Assembly: GCA_031291675.1 (NCBI GenBank)
Contig: JARLIO010000025.1
Span: 1 to 64,000, forward strand
DNA: 64,000 nt
Direction: 5' to 3'
DNA from: Azospirillaceae bacterium
Lineage (GTDB): Bacteria > Pseudomonadota > Alphaproteobacteria > Azospirillales > Azospirillaceae
The position numbers and the translations under genes were made by a program. The first letter of the stretch is position 1. The number at the start of each line of letters is the position of its first letter. Shown in pieces: positions 42,111 to 53,074 of this stretch. The notes below the pieces were generated by a model that saw nothing but the letters and a program-made list of their open reading frames with translations, searched no databases and was not told the DNA's origin.

Positions 42111-42618
42111 GGTGAGGATCCGGTTGCGCCAATTCCTCGGGCCGGAGCAGACGGGCCAACTTGTCGAGCACGCCGTTGACCATGCCCGGCTCGCGGCCCG
42201 CGAAAAAGGCGTGCGCGACCTCGACATACTCGTTGATCAGAATGCGCGGATGGGTGTCGGCATGAGCGAGGATCTCGAAGCCGCCACCGCGCAGGATCGC
42301 CCGCAGCAGCAGTTCGAGACGCTCGATCGGCCATTGCGGATCGAGACAGGTGCCCAGCAACCGATCGATTTCATCGTGGCGGACGCTGGCGCCCCGAACG
42401 ATGTCGCTGAACAGGGTCGGATCGGCGGGAACATAGGCCTCACCATCCAAATCCTGACCGATGCGATGGTCGATGAATTCCCGGACCACGGTTTCAACCG
42501 CCTCGCCCGCAAGCTCAATCTGATAGAGCGCCTGGACGGCGGTCAGACGGGCGGCGCGCCGGCGCGCCTTGGCTGAACCGCTGCCGGTGCGACGGACGGT
42601 GCGTTTGGTTTGGGCCAT
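42097..42618 (-). CDS. nusB: transcription antitermination factor NusB
   Basis: About 173 residues from ATG 42618 (MAQTKRTVRRTGSGSAKARRRAAR); ATG 42630 is also possible. The helical NusB core is present: RLTAVQALYQIELAGEAVE, LLGTCLDPQWPIERLELLLRAILRGGGFEI, RILINEYVEVAHAFF and VNGVLDKLARLLR. NusB acts with NusE in rRNA antitermination. It directly follows ribH. Confidence 0.93.
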   Translation of the reverse strand: MAQTKRTVRRTGSGSAKARRRAARLTAVQALYQIELAGEAVETVVREFIDHRIGQDLDGEAYVPADPTLFSDIVRGASVRHDEIDRLLGTCLDPQWPIERLELLLRAILRGGGFEILAHADTHPRILINEYVEVAHAFFAGREPGMVNGVLDKLARLLRPEELAQPDPHRVEN

Positions 42619-42635
42619 ACTCGGATTCATCGATA

Positions 42636-43100
42636 TCAACGGGGGTAGAGCCGAAAGTGGCGTTTCAGTTCGATCATATCAAGACAAGCCTGGGCGGCGA
42701 ATGCGCCCTTGTTCCTCTGGTCGACGGCAGCACGCGCCCAGGCCTGCTCCCGGTTTTCAACGGTCAGGATGCCGTTGCCGATCGCGAGCGTATAGTGCAT
42801 GGCCAGATCCTGGAGCGCACGTGCGCTTTCCCGGCTGACAATGTCATACTGGGTCGTTTCGCCGCGGATCACGCAACCCAGGGCGACATAGCCGTCAAAG
42901 CGCCGCCGCGCCGCAAAGAAATCCAGCGAACGGATCGCGAATTTGATCGCGGCGGGAATCTCCAGCACCCCGGGAACGCCAATCCGCTCATAGGTCACAT
43001 CGACCTTGTCGAGCTGCAAAATCGCGCCGCGCGCCAGTTCATCGGCGAGATCGTCGTAGAACCGCGCCTCGACGATCATGATATGGGGCGTGTCAACCAT
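42636..43100 (-). CDS. ribH: 6,7-dimethyl-8-ribityllumazine synthase
   Basis: A 154-residue lumazine synthase, the penultimate step of riboflavin synthesis. Seen: VPGVLEIPAAIKFAI, YVALGCVIRGETTQYDIVSRESARALQDLAM and IGNGILTVENREQAWARA. It overlaps the end of ribB by eight bases, and nusB follows. Confidence 0.95.
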   Translation of the reverse strand: MVDTPHIMIVEARFYDDLADELARGAILQLDKVDVTYERIGVPGVLEIPAAIKFAIRSLDFFAARRRFDGYVALGCVIRGETTQYDIVSRESARALQDLAMHYTLAIGNGILTVENREQAWARAAVDQRNKGAFAAQACLDMIELKRHFRLYPR

Positions 43101-44259
43101 GGCCTGACAGGGATGGGTCCGTCACCGGACCGGCGTTTCCCGGCGCATCATCACGGGGGATCGGCTGGATGCCCGCCACCTTGAGGCCATAACCCTCCAG
43201 GCCAATAAGGGTTCGCGGACGGTTGGTCAGCAGGGTCATGGTCCGGACCCCGAGATCCAGCAGGATCTGGGCGCCAACACCGTAGTCCCGCAGCTCGGTG
43301 CCGTCGCCACCCGCGCCCGAGATCGCGGCGCGGACCCGGCTGGACAGGCTGGTCGGCTGCGGTTCGCGGATCAGCACGACGACACCACGGCCGGCGCGCC
43401 CGATCGCCTCCATGGCATGGGGCAACTCGTCATGACGCCCGCCACTGCGGTCGTGCAGCACATCATCCAGCACATTGAGGGCGTGCATCCGAACCAGAAC
43501 CGGTTCAGGACCGGAAATATCGCCCTTCACCAGCGCGATGTGTTCGGCATAAGCGGCATTATTGACATAGACATAAAGGCGGAACTGACCGCCATGCTCG
43601 CTATCGAGCACCGATTCCAGGGCCCGGGTCACAATCGATTCGCGGTGCCGGCGCCACGCGATCAGATCGGCGATGGTGCCGATCTTGATGTTATGGAACT
43701 GGGCAAACTTCACCAGATCCGGCAGGCGCGCCATCGTGCCGTCATCATTCATGACTTCGCAGATCACCCCGGCGGGCACCAATCCGGCGGCCCGGGCAAA
43801 ATCCACCGCGGCCTCGGTATGGCCGGCGCGCACCAGGACGCCGCCGTCCCGGGCAACCAGGGGAAACACATGGCCCGGCGAGACGATATCCGTGGCGCCG
43901 GCCGCGGGGTCGATCGCGACCTGGACGGTCCGGGCGCGATCGGCAGCGGAAATGCCGGTGGTTACGCCCTCGCGGGCCTCGATCGAAACCGTGAACGCGG
44001 TCTGGTGGCGGGTGCCATTCTGGCGCGCCATCAAAGGCAGCCCCAGGCGCTCGACACCGGCGCGATCCATCGCAAGACAGATCAGACCACGGCCGAACCG
44101 GGCCATGAAATTAATCGACTCGGCGGTTGCCATCTGGGCCGGGATGATCAGGTCGCCTTCGTTCTCCCGGTCTTCGTCATCGACCAGAATAAACATGCGA
44201 CCGTTGCGGGCCTCATCCAGCAATTCCTCGGTGGTCGAAAGATAGGCATGGTCTGGCAT
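43093..44259 (-). CDS. ribB: 3,4-dihydroxy-2-butanone-4-phosphate synthase with degenerate GTP cyclohydrolase II domain
   Basis: A 388-residue two-domain protein. The first 205 residues are a complete RibB: FILVDDEDRENEGDLIIPAQ, QNGTRHQTAFTVSIEAREGVTTGISAADRA-type loop, and VLVRAGHTEAAVDFARAAG. The second domain has the RibA frame, but the zinc-cysteine region is lost. Where RibA reads H-(S/A)-E-C---D-FGS--CDCG, this protein has VRMHALNVLDDVLHDRSGGRHDE, without any of the three cysteines. It should therefore make the butanone phosphate only; GTP cyclohydrolase II must come from another gene. Confidence 0.92.
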   Translation of the reverse strand: MPDHAYLSTTEELLDEARNGRMFILVDDEDRENEGDLIIPAQMATAESINFMARFGRGLICLAMDRAGVERLGLPLMARQNGTRHQTAFTVSIEAREGVTTGISAADRARTVQVAIDPAAGATDIVSPGHVFPLVARDGGVLVRAGHTEAAVDFARAAGLVPAGVICEVMNDDGTMARLPDLVKFAQFHNIKIGTIADLIAWRRHRESIVTRALESVLDSEHGGQFRLYVYVNNAAYAEHIALVKGDISGPEPVLVRMHALNVLDDVLHDRSGGRHDELPHAMEAIGRAGRGVVVLIREPQPTSLSSRVRAAISGAGGDGTELRDYGVGAQILLDLGVRTMTLLTNRPRTLIGLEGYGLKVAGIQPIPRDDAPGNAGPVTDPSLSGHG

Positions 44260-44263
44260 GATC

Positions 44264-44851
44264 TCAGAGCCCGGCGATCAGTCTGGCAACATAGCGCGCC
44301 AGCATATCGACCTCAAAATTGACTTTCTGACCCGGATTGAGGGTCCCGAAGGTGGTCTCGGCCAGGGTGTGGGGGATGATGTTGACACCGAATTTATTGC
44401 CATCAACCTCGTTGACCGTCAGCGAGACCCCATCCAGGGCCACCGAACCCTTGGATGCCACATAGCGCGCCAGCGCCGCCGGCACGGCAAAGGTGAAACG
44501 CTGGCTGTCGCCATCCGCGCGGCGACTGACGACATCCGCGACCCCGTCAATGTGCCCGGACACCAGATGTCCGCCAAGCTCGTCACCCATCCGCAGCGCG
44601 CGTTCCAGATTGACCCGGGACCCTTCGCTCCATGCGGCGAGAGTGGTTTTCGATAGCGTCTCTGCCGAGGCGTCGACGCTGAACGTCCCGTCCCCGGTGG
44701 CGACGACGGTCAGGCAGACACCGCTACACGCGATCGACGCACCGATCGGCACCGTCGCCAGATCAAAGCGGGTGGCAATGGTGAAACGGGAGTCACCCCG
44801 GCGCTCAACAGCGACGACGCGACCGACATCTGTGACGATTCCGGTAAACAT
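44264..44851 (-). CDS. ribE: riboflavin synthase, alpha subunit
   Basis: A 195-residue tandem beta-barrel enzyme. The first repeat starts MFTGIVTDVGRVVAVERRGD and contains IACSGVCLTVV. The second contains GHLVSGHIDGVADVVSRRADGDS, KGSVALDGVSLTVNEVDGN and the C-terminal helix VDMLARYVARLI. It forms riboflavin from two lumazines. Five bases separate it from ribB. Confidence 0.95.
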   Translation of the reverse strand: MFTGIVTDVGRVVAVERRGDSRFTIATRFDLATVPIGASIACSGVCLTVVATGDGTFSVDASAETLSKTTLAAWSEGSRVNLERALRMGDELGGHLVSGHIDGVADVVSRRADGDSQRFTFAVPAALARYVASKGSVALDGVSLTVNEVDGNKFGVNIIPHTLAETTFGTLNPGQKVNFEVDMLARYVARLIAGL

Positions 44852-44918
44852 GCCGCGAAACTATCATCTTGGGGACACAGTGGCCAGTGCCGATGCACAA
44901 AGCCCCCGGGACCGGATG

Positions 44919-46028
44919 TCACGCACGGCGCTCATAGCTTTCCACAATATCGGCCCCGGCCCGGCGCGCCCGGACCAGAGCGAAATCCACCGTATCGGCC
45001 AGGAAATCGACACCGAATCCAACCATCGCCGCGACGCCGTCGCCGCCAATCAGCCGCGCGGCGCGAAACCACTCCAGCCGATCCACCAGAGCGCCGCGAA
45101 GCATCGTTGCCGCCAGCCGGGACCCGCCCTCGACCAGCACGCGGCTGATCCCCCGGCGGGCCAGAATCGATAACGCGGCCTTGATATCCGGTTCGCCGCG
45201 GGAATCGGTGCCGACCTCGATCAGGGTGACACCGCAATCCAGAAAGGCCTGACGGCGCGCCGGTTCCTGCCCCCGGGCCAGGCAGATCACCGCGGTCGGA
45301 TAGCGCGCCGCGCCGCGGACCAGCCTGCTGGTCAGGCTGAGGCGGAGACGGCTGTCGGCGACGACGCGCAGTGGCGAGCGCGGCATCAGGCCGGGCAACC
45401 GGCAGGTCAATTCCGGATCATCGGCCAACGCCGTGCCGATCCCGACCATGATCGCATCGTGATCGGCCCGCAGCCGATGCCCCCAGGCCCGCGCCACCTC
45501 GCCGGTGATCCAGTGGCTATCCCCCTTATGGGTGGCGATGCGGCCATCAAGGGTGCTGGCAACCTTCAGCGTGACCAGCGGGCGGTCGGCGGTGACGCGA
45601 AGGAAGAACCCCTCATTGAGGTGATAGGCCTCGTCCCCGCACAGGCCCAGTTCGACGGCAACGCCGGAGTCGCGCAGGCGCGCGATTCCGGCGCCATGGA
45701 CCCGGGGATCGGGATCGACGCAGGCGATCACGGCGCGGCGGATGCCGGCCTGGATCAGGGCATCGGCGCAGGGCCCGGTCCGACCGTGATGCGAACAGGG
45801 CTCCAGCGTGACATAGGCGGTTGCGCCCCGCGCCCGGTCACCGGCCCGGGCCAGGGCCTCGGTTTCGGCGTGAGGCCGCCCACCCGGTTGGGTCCAGCCG
45901 CGACCAACGACATAACCATCGCGCACCAGCACGCAGCCGACCGCGGGATTCGGTGCGACGGTGCCCAATCCGCGCCGTGCCAGGCCCAGTGCCGCGCGCA
46001 TCGCTGCGATATCGTCAATATCCGCCAT
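44919..46028 (-). CDS. ribD: bifunctional riboflavin deaminase/reductase RibD
   Basis: A 369-residue enzyme for the second and third steps of the pathway. The N-terminal deaminase domain has the zinc motifs PHAETEAL and TLEPCSHHGRTGPCADALI. The C-terminal reductase domain (from about residue 150) shows VTLKVASTLDGRIATHKGDSHWITGEVAR and VLVEGGSRLAATMLRGALVDRLE. It follows nrdR by a few bases. Confidence 0.96.
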   Translation of the reverse strand: MADIDDIAAMRAALGLARRGLGTVAPNPAVGCVLVRDGYVVGRGWTQPGGRPHAETEALARAGDRARGATAYVTLEPCSHHGRTGPCADALIQAGIRRAVIACVDPDPRVHGAGIARLRDSGVAVELGLCGDEAYHLNEGFFLRVTADRPLVTLKVASTLDGRIATHKGDSHWITGEVARAWGHRLRADHDAIMVGIGTALADDPELTCRLPGLMPRSPLRVVADSRLRLSLTSRLVRGAARYPTAVICLARGQEPARRQAFLDCGVTLIEVGTDSRGEPDIKAALSILARRGISRVLVEGGSRLAATMLRGALVDRLEWFRAARLIGGDGVAAMVGFGVDFLADTVDFALVRARRAGADIVESYERRA

Positions 46029-46031
46029 GGC

Positions 46032-46490
46032 TTAGGACATCTCAGTCTTCAGGCCGCCGACAAACTGGTTGAAATCCGACGCCTCGCGGAAATCCTTGTA
46101 GACCGAGGCGTAGCGAACATAAGCGACCTGGTCGATGTTGAGCAACGCCTCCATCACCATCTCGCCGATCTGACTGGTCGGGATCTCGCTTTCGCCCGAT
46201 GATTCCAGTTGGCGAACCAGACTGTTGACGATGCGATCGATCTGTTCGGAATCGACCGGGCGCTTGCGCAAGGCAACGCGCATCGACCGCATGATCTTGT
46301 CACGATCGAAAGGCTCGCGTTGACCGGTGCTCTTGATGACCACCAGTTCACGCAACTGCACGCGTTCAAACGTGGTGAAGCGGGCGCCGCAACCCGGACA
46401 CGACCGGCGGCGCCGGATCGCCGAATTGTCCTCGGTTGGTCGCGAATCTTTGACCTGGGTGTCATCGTGACCGCAAAATGGACAACGCAT
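46032..46490 (-). CDS. nrdR: transcriptional repressor NrdR
   Basis: A 152-residue regulator of ribonucleotide reductase genes. The zinc ribbon is [17 protein letters not shown] with [19 protein letters not shown]. The ATP-cone follows ([21 protein letters not shown] and [15 protein letters not shown]). I use ATG 46490; a GTG is immediately upstream. The glyA-nrdR-ribD order is standard in alphaproteobacteria. Confidence 0.96.
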   Translation of the reverse strand: MRCPFCGHDDTQVKDSRPTEDNSAIRRRRSCPGCGARFTTFERVQLRELVVIKSTGQREPFDRDKIMRSMRVALRKRPVDSEQIDRIVNSLVRQLESSGESEIPTSQIGEMVMEALLNIDQVAYVRYASVYKDFREASDFNQFVGGLKTEMS

Positions 46491-46633
46491 CACCAGTGCC
46501 GCCTCATCACCGGGGGCAGGCCAATCACGGCCTGCGCCATTGCTCTTCGATGCCGTCCCGGGGACTCCACCATCACCGACGATGCAAGTCCCGTTCCGGT
46601 CATCCCCTGTTACGACCCGGCCTCACGGGCAGC

Positions 46634-47959
46634 TCAGCCACCATAGATCGGGAATTCACGGCACAAGGCGCGGACCCGCTCGCGCACTTTGCGCTCGGTC
46701 TCGGCGTTCCCTGCGGCGGCATCATCGCCACCATGGGCCGCCAAACCGTCCAGAACCTCGACGATCAGATCACCGACAAGCGCAAACGCCGCGGTCCCGA
46801 AACCCCGTGTCGTCGCCGCGGGTGTGCCCAGACGAACACCAGAGGTTACCGTCGGCTTTTCCGGATCGAACGGCACGCCATTCTTGTTGCAGGTCATGCC
46901 GGCACGCTCCAGGCTGGCCTCGGCCACTTTGCCGGTCAACCGTTTGGGCCGCAGATCAACCAGCACGACATGGCTGTCGGTGCCCCCGGAAACGATATCG
47001 AGCCCACCGGTCGCCAGGCGTTCCGCCAGAACCCGGGCGTTCGCGACCACGTTGTGGGCATAGGTCTTGAATTCAGGCTTCAGCGCCTCACCGAAAGCCG
47101 CCGCCTTGCCGGCGATGACATGCATCAAGGGTCCGCCCTGGATGCCCGGGAACACGGCGGAATTGATCTTCTTGCCGATCTCGGGGTCGTTCGACAGAAC
47201 CATGCCGCCCCGCGGCCCCCGCAGGGTCTTATGGGTCGTCGTGGTCACGACATGGGCATCGGCGAGCGGGCTGGGATAGCTGCCCCCGGCGACCAGTCCC
47301 GCGAAATGGGCCATGTCGACCATGAAATAGGCCCCGACCTCGTCGGCAATGCGCCGGAACCGGGCATAATCGATGGTCCGCGGATAGGCCGACCCACCCG
47401 CGATGATCAGGCGGGGCTTGTGTAGGCGGGCCTGCGCCTCGACCTCGTCATAATCGATCTGCTGGGTATCGCGCCGCACGCCATATTGCACGGCGGTGAA
47501 CCATTTGCCCGACTGGTTGGCGGAAGCGCCATGGGTCAGATGGCCCCCCGCCGCCAGCGACATGCCCAGAATGGTGTCGCCCGGCTTCAGCAGGGCCATG
47601 AACACCGCCTGATTGGCTTGTGATCCGGAGTTCGGTTGCACATTGGCGAAGGTGCAATTGAACAGCGCACAGGCGCGTTCGATCGCCAGCCGCTCCGCGA
47701 CATCGACAAACTCACAGCCACCATAATAGCGCCGGCCGGGATAGCCTTCGGCGTATTTGTTGGTCAACACCGAGCCTTGCGCTTCCAAGACCGCCTTGGA
47801 AACGATGTTCTCCGACGCGATCAGCTCGATCTGCTCTTGCTGACGCTCCAACTCGTGGCGGATCGCGGCCGCGAGCTCAGGATCAGTCGCTGCCAGATCG
47901 GCGGAAAAAAAACTCTCGGCCACGGGACCGGTACTGGATCGTAGAGGGGCAACGGACAT
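46634..47959 (-). CDS. glyA: serine hydroxymethyltransferase
   Basis: A 441-residue PLP enzyme interconverting serine and glycine with tetrahydrofolate. Start at ATG 47959 ([19 protein letters not shown]). Signature parts: [65 protein letters not shown] and the PLP lysine in [17 protein letters not shown]. Confidence 0.97.
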   Translation of the reverse strand: MSVAPLRSSTGPVAESFFSADLAATDPELAAAIRHELERQQEQIELIASENIVSKAVLEAQGSVLTNKYAEGYPGRRYYGGCEFVDVAERLAIERACALFNCTFANVQPNSGSQANQAVFMALLKPGDTILGMSLAAGGHLTHGASANQSGKWFTAVQYGVRRDTQQIDYDEVEAQARLHKPRLIIAGGSAYPRTIDYARFRRIADEVGAYFMVDMAHFAGLVAGGSYPSPLADAHVVTTTTHKTLRGPRGGMVLSNDPEIGKKINSAVFPGIQGGPLMHVIAGKAAAFGEALKPEFKTYAHNVVANARVLAERLATGGLDIVSGGTDSHVVLVDLRPKRLTGKVAEASLERAGMTCNKNGVPFDPEKPTVTSGVRLGTPAATTRGFGTAAFALVGDLIVEVLDGLAAHGGDDAAAGNAETERKVRERVRALCREFPIYGG

Positions 47960-48028
47960 CACGTTGATCTCCAAGAATGCTGAGGTGAGGATGAACGGCC
48001 CCAAGGTACAGGGCAACGGCGCTGCCGC

Positions 48029-48478
48029 TCAGCCCAATTTGGCAACCCGCAGGGCATGCCTGCCACCCTCGAACGGCGTGGCCAGGAAAGTTTCAAGACA
48101 ATCCTGCGCCACCGCCGTGCCAACAATCCGCGCGCCCAGCGCCAAAACATTGGCATTATTGTGCAATCGCGCGAACCGGGCGGTGGTCACGTCGTGACAC
48201 AGCGCGCAACGGACCTCCGGGAACCGGTTGGCCGCGATGCTGATGCCGATCCCGGTGGCACAGACCAGCACACCGCGCGCAACCTGACCGCTGCGGATCG
48301 CCTCGCCCATGGCGGTGCCGAAATCCGGATAGTCGACCGATGCCGGACCATGGGTGCCCAGATCCAGCACCATGAATCCTTTTTGCTCCAAGGCCGCCTT
48401 CAGTTCCGCCTTCAGGGCAAAACCGGCATGATCCGCGGCAATCGCGATTGTCTCACCTGTCATCTTCTCGCCAACCAT
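48029..48478 (-). CDS. rpiB: ribose-5-phosphate isomerase B
   Basis: A 149-residue RpiB/LacAB-fold isomerase. Start at ATG 48478 (MVGEKMTGETIAIAADHAGFALK); ATG 48463 is also possible. Motifs: AADHAGFALKAELK, VDYPDFGTAMGEAI, VLVCATGIGISIAANRFPEVRCAL with the catalytic Cys, and HNNANVLALGARIVG. It precedes glyA in the same direction. Confidence 0.95.
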   Translation of the reverse strand: MVGEKMTGETIAIAADHAGFALKAELKAALEQKGFMVLDLGTHGPASVDYPDFGTAMGEAIRSGQVARGVLVCATGIGISIAANRFPEVRCALCHDVTTARFARLHNNANVLALGARIVGTAVAQDCLETFLATPFEGGRHALRVAKLG

Positions 48479-49095
48479 CTTCCTCGCCTCTCTGTCCCGG
48501 CTCGATCCGGGCAGCCCAAGGCCTGCCGCTTCGACGAAACCGCGCGGGCGCCGCGCCATCGTCCGACACCGTGGCGCGCCTCTGGCGTTTAGCCTACCAG
48601 ATATCGTTACCGATCACCAGTTCGACCCCATCCCCTGCCTGCGATCCGTTCATGACGCGGTCATGTGTCGATGCGGCCGCGCGCATCCCTTGCCCGCCCG
48701 CACCATCGGCATCGACTATCCCGGCGCCGCAGCGCCGGCCGCCACGATGGCTTCGGCATCGCCGCCGGCTTGTCCCGGGCCGGACGCCGGCGAGCCGCCG
48801 GCAACGATGACCGTCGACACCGACCGCCCCCCGTCCTTCGCTCCGGCAATCCATGCGGAATTCTTAAAGCATTACCCGAAAGACCCAGCCGTCGTGGATG
48901 ACACAACGCATTTCGACGCAACGATCCGCCGAGCATCCACTTTCGATGACACCGTCATTGGGAAAGATGAATAATTTTTTAGAATAGATTCGGTGTGAAT
49001 TGCATTGCGCAGCACTTGCAGAATTCTATCCGATGCCCAGATCACCGCTTAGGCCGCGAGTCAGCCGTAACATTGAAGCACCAGGATGCTGAGAA
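48479..49095. other. intergenic region between rpiB and mucR
   Basis: A 312-base open frame (48663-48974, plus) is Pro/Ala-rich and has no recognised motif, so I do not call it a gene. Positions 48960-49050 are AT-rich and contain TTTTTTAGAATAGATTC. This is a likely promoter of the mucR-like gene, perhaps with autoregulatory AT-rich sites typical of MucR proteins. Confidence 0.45.
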
Positions 49096-49527
49096 ATGAT
49101 GCAACACCAGACCGATGATGCACTGATGAGAATGACAACAACAATCGTATCGGCCTATGTCAGCAAAAATGTCTTGCCGCCTCAGCAGATCCCCGATGTG
49201 ATCAATAGAGTGTTTTCGTCACTGACGGGATTGAGCAGCGCCACCGTCGACGTCCCGGCCGAGCCCTCGAAACCAGCGGTTCCGATCCGACGCTCGGTGA
49301 CGCCCGAATACATCATCTGTCTCGAGGATGGCAAAAAGCTGAAAATGCTCAAGCGACATCTGCGCGCGAGCTACAATCTGACGCCCGACGAGTACCGGGA
49401 GAAATGGGGACTGCCGGCGGATTATCCGATGGTCGCCCCGAGTTATGCGGCACAGCGCAGCGATTTCGCCAAGAAAATCGGGCTGGGGCGCGTGCCGGCG
49501 CCAACCGTCGCGCTCAAAAGCGCGTGA
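49096..49527 (+). CDS. MucR/Ros-family transcriptional regulator
   Basis: A 143-residue regulator. The N-terminal oligomerisation part runs LMRMTTTIVSAYVSKNVLPPQQIPDVINRVFSSL. The C-terminal DNA-binding part contains PEYIICLEDGKKLKMLKRHLRASYNLTPDEYREKWGLPADYPMVAPSYAAQRS, the Ros/MucR zinc-finger-like domain with C, D and H ligands. Such proteins act as H-NS-like global silencers of AT-rich promoters in alphaproteobacteria. Confidence 0.93.
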   Translation: MMQHQTDDALMRMTTTIVSAYVSKNVLPPQQIPDVINRVFSSLTGLSSATVDVPAEPSKPAVPIRRSVTPEYIICLEDGKKLKMLKRHLRASYNLTPDEYREKWGLPADYPMVAPSYAAQRSDFAKKIGLGRVPAPTVALKSA

Positions 49528-49631
49528 CCGGGATCCGGGGTCGCGAGGGAATGAAGGGCCCCCCGGATCGGGGCCATCCGTCGCATCCCCGGCTCACGCG
49601 GCGAGGCGGGTCGCAGGGCACGAAGCCATTG

Positions 49632-50204
49632 CTACGCGACGCTCGAAACCGCGAAAGAAGGACCCGCATATTCGATCGAACCTGACCAGAACCGTTCGAG
49701 TTTGCGCATGATGTCATTGGTGCGCGACAGCTCCTCTTCACTGACCCCGGAATTTTCCAGTGAAGACAGCTGGCGTTCAAACATCACGCTGATCTTGATC
49801 CGCAGCTCCAGGCCCTTCATTGACAACCGAACCCGAACTGAACGCCGATCATGCGGCGACCGTTCCTGGCCAAGATAGCCGTTTTCAACCATCTTCTTGA
49901 CATTATACGACACATTCGAGCCAAGGTAATAACCGCGTGCCGTGAGCTCGCCAACCGTCAGTTCGTCGTCGCCGATGTTGTAGAGGATGAGACTCTGAAC
50001 ATTGTTAATGTCCTGAATGCCCAGCCGGTCCAGCTCTGCTTTCAATACCTCAAGAAAGTGGCGATGCAAACGCTCGATCAAGAGGATGCTATCGTAATAC
50101 GGCTGTCGCACGGCAGTCTCCACAAGGAAAGGGCGCAGGCACACAGATCGCTGTGGTACCCCGGATCCATGGCCGATATTAACAAACGAAAATCCATTAA
50201 GCAT
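49632..50204 (-). CDS. MarR-family regulator, LdtR-like
   Basis: About 190 residues from ATG 50204 (MLNGFSFVNIGHGSGVPQRS); the start is uncertain because homology begins near PYYDSILLIERLHRHFLEVLKAELDRLG. The winged-helix core INNVQSLILYNIGDDELTVGELTARGYYLGSNVSYNVKKMVENGYLGQERSPHDRRSVRVRLS closely follows LdtR proteins, known from Rhizobiales as regulators of L,D-transpeptidase and envelope stress genes. No such target is adjacent. Confidence 0.82.
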   Translation of the reverse strand: MLNGFSFVNIGHGSGVPQRSVCLRPFLVETAVRQPYYDSILLIERLHRHFLEVLKAELDRLGIQDINNVQSLILYNIGDDELTVGELTARGYYLGSNVSYNVKKMVENGYLGQERSPHDRRSVRVRLSMKGLELRIKISVMFERQLSSLENSGVSEEELSRTNDIMRKLERFWSGSIEYAGPSFAVSSVA

Positions 50205-50324
50205 CGGAATAATATCCGGCAAAAGCCATGGTTTCGTCGGTTTGGCTGGGAAAGCGTCGGAAAACCACAATTGGTTCAGCCACGCAACGCATCGGCCTTG
50301 GGCCGGGCGCCGCTATAACGTTGA

Positions 50325-51443
<1,119 letters not shown>

Positions 51444-51485
51444 AGCGGGCGGCGGGGCGGCACCGTCGCCCCACCGCCGCCGTCA

Positions 51486-52328
51486 TCAGGCCCCGTCGCT
51501 CAGGAACCGGCTGATCGCGGCAATCTGATCCAAAGCCATCAGGCCCGGCGCGTGACCGATCCCCGGCAGCGTCACCAGTTGCGCCTTTTCGGCCATCCGC
51601 GCCGCGGTGTCGGCCGACAGCAGATCCGAGTCGCCGCCGCGCAACACCAGGACCGGACAGTCAATCCGCTCCCACAGCGCCCACAAGTCGAGATCGCTGA
51701 TGGGAGCGGCCTTGAAGGCCGCGGCGATCCCTGGATCAAAGGCCAGCCCCAACTGGCCATCGGGCTTCTGACGCCAGGAATGCCGGGACAGGTGCTGCCA
51801 TTGCGCATCACTGAGCGGCCCGAAGGGCCGATAAATCTCGCGCAGATAGGCCTCAAGCGCCGCGAGATCGGTGAAGGCCGGGTCGAGCCCGACATAGCCG
51901 GCGATCCGCTCCAGCGCTTCGTGCGCGACAAAGGGGCCGACATCGTTGAGAACCAGCCGCCGGATCGGCGATCCCGCCGCCGCGGCGATGATCAGTCCGA
52001 TCAGCCCGCCCATTGAGGTGCCAACCCAATCGACCGGCGCTGCGTCCAGGCGGCCGAGCAGAACCGCCATGTCGGCAATATATTGCCCATAATTGTAGGA
52101 CTGCGGATTGGCGAGCCACCCGCTTCGCCCGCGGCCCACGATGTCCGGACAAACGACCCGGCGCCCGGCCGCGCCCAGCGCCTGGGCCAGGACGTCAAAG
52201 TCGCGACCGTTGCGTGTCAGGCCATGGGCGCAGACCACCGTCGGCTCACCCTGGCCCCATTCGGTATAGACGATCCGGTGAAAACCGGCCGCGGTGACGC
52301 CGAAGACCTCTTTTGCCAGCGGCTCCAT
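51486..52328 (-). CDS. alpha/beta-fold hydrolase
   Basis: A 280-residue hydrolase. The oxyanion region is VCAHGLTRNGRDFD, the nucleophile elbow VDWVGTSMGGLIGL, the acid in VLVLRGGDSDLLS and the histidine in LPGIGHAPGLMA. CPDIVGRGRSGWL and the cap domain are as in esterase/haloalkane-dehalogenase-like families. The substrate cannot be inferred. It is convergent with hemB. Confidence 0.88.
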   Translation of the reverse strand: MEPLAKEVFGVTAAGFHRIVYTEWGQGEPTVVCAHGLTRNGRDFDVLAQALGAAGRRVVCPDIVGRGRSGWLANPQSYNYGQYIADMAVLLGRLDAAPVDWVGTSMGGLIGLIIAAAAGSPIRRLVLNDVGPFVAHEALERIAGYVGLDPAFTDLAALEAYLREIYRPFGPLSDAQWQHLSRHSWRQKPDGQLGLAFDPGIAAAFKAAPISDLDLWALWERIDCPVLVLRGGDSDLLSADTAARMAEKAQLVTLPGIGHAPGLMALDQIAAISRFLSDGA

Positions 52329-52391
52329 GGTCTTACCCTCGCTTTTGCAGTGCGGACCCTTGTCCGTCCGGCACCCCGCACCCAGTCCGCG

Positions 52392-52643
52392 TCAGCGCCG
52401 GCGGCGCCAGCCGACACCCAGAATTACCATGACCACGACGCCCAGGGAACCAACCGCGACGGCCATGCCGTGGGCGATGCTGGCCGATCGATCCGGCGAA
52501 AACCCGATCAAGGTCGTCAGAAACCCTTCGATGACGAAATAATACAGGATCGTCAGCAGCCCCCATCCGGCATAGGGCATCAAGGCCCGCGCGGCGCCCC
52601 GCCCGGCCCGGCCCGCGCTGCGTGCGTATCGTTGATCGTTCAT
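52392..52643 (-). CDS. small membrane protein, unknown function
   Basis: An 83-residue protein (MNDQRYARSAGRAGRGAARAL) with two membrane helices, about 27-48 (AGWGLLTILYYFVIEGFLTTLIG) and 60-79 (GMAVAVGSLGVVVMVILGVGW), and a basic end WRRRR. I do not name a family with confidence. A copy of the dispersed palindromic repeat lies directly upstream. Confidence 0.6.
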   Translation of the reverse strand: MNDQRYARSAGRAGRGAARALMPYAGWGLLTILYYFVIEGFLTTLIGFSPDRSASIAHGMAVAVGSLGVVVMVILGVGWRRRR

Positions 52644-53074
52644 CCCTGTTCCCCTTCCTAGAGCATTTTCCGACCAAGTGGGTTCCTGTTGGGCGTAGAA
52701 AATGCGACAAAACAAAGATCTGGCGCTGCCACCATAGCGGTCCCGCGGCCCGCGGCAAACCGAGATCCGTCACCCCGCGAATCACGACAGCCCGCGGCGG
52801 CAACACCCTCCCGTCGCCACGAACGACAGTCCTCGCCATTCGATCCCGATCAGGAGCAATCACCATTGTCGACGCCGCATTTTCATCAGTCGGATGCCGA
52901 GACACACGGCAAGATGACCCAATATTAAACATTATGAGACGATTTCTTGACACTTTCATCAATATATTCGCTGCGGCAATTGCGTTCTCTCATCTCCAAT
53001 GCCGATTTCGATTATGGTAAGCGCCAGCCTTTTATTTCTATGCCCCCAGATGGCGCAAACGTGACGGAGTCCCC
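52644..53074. other. non-coding gap upstream of a solute-binding protein gene
   Basis: No supported gene. It contains copy B of the palindromic repeat at its left end. The right part (52920-53060) is AT-rich and probably holds the promoter of the solute-binding protein gene. Confidence 0.5.
52661..52721 (+). repeat. dispersed palindromic repeat, copy B
   Basis: It starts GAGCATTTTCCGACCAAG, continues TGGGTTCCTGTTGGGCGTA and ends GAAAATGCGACAAAACAAAG plus ATCT. The arms GCATTTTC and GAAAATGC pair. It shares the tail GCAAAACAAAGA-like sequence with copy A and its first half with inverted copy C. Confidence 0.75.

Noticed and set aside
42000-46100. FMN riboswitch within the riboflavin operon
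   Set aside because: The gaps between the rib genes are too short and show none of the conserved RFN-element segments.
48663-48974. 103-codon plus-strand frame upstream of mucR
   Set aside because: Pro/Ala-rich start, no good ribosome site, no family motif; too weak to call a gene.
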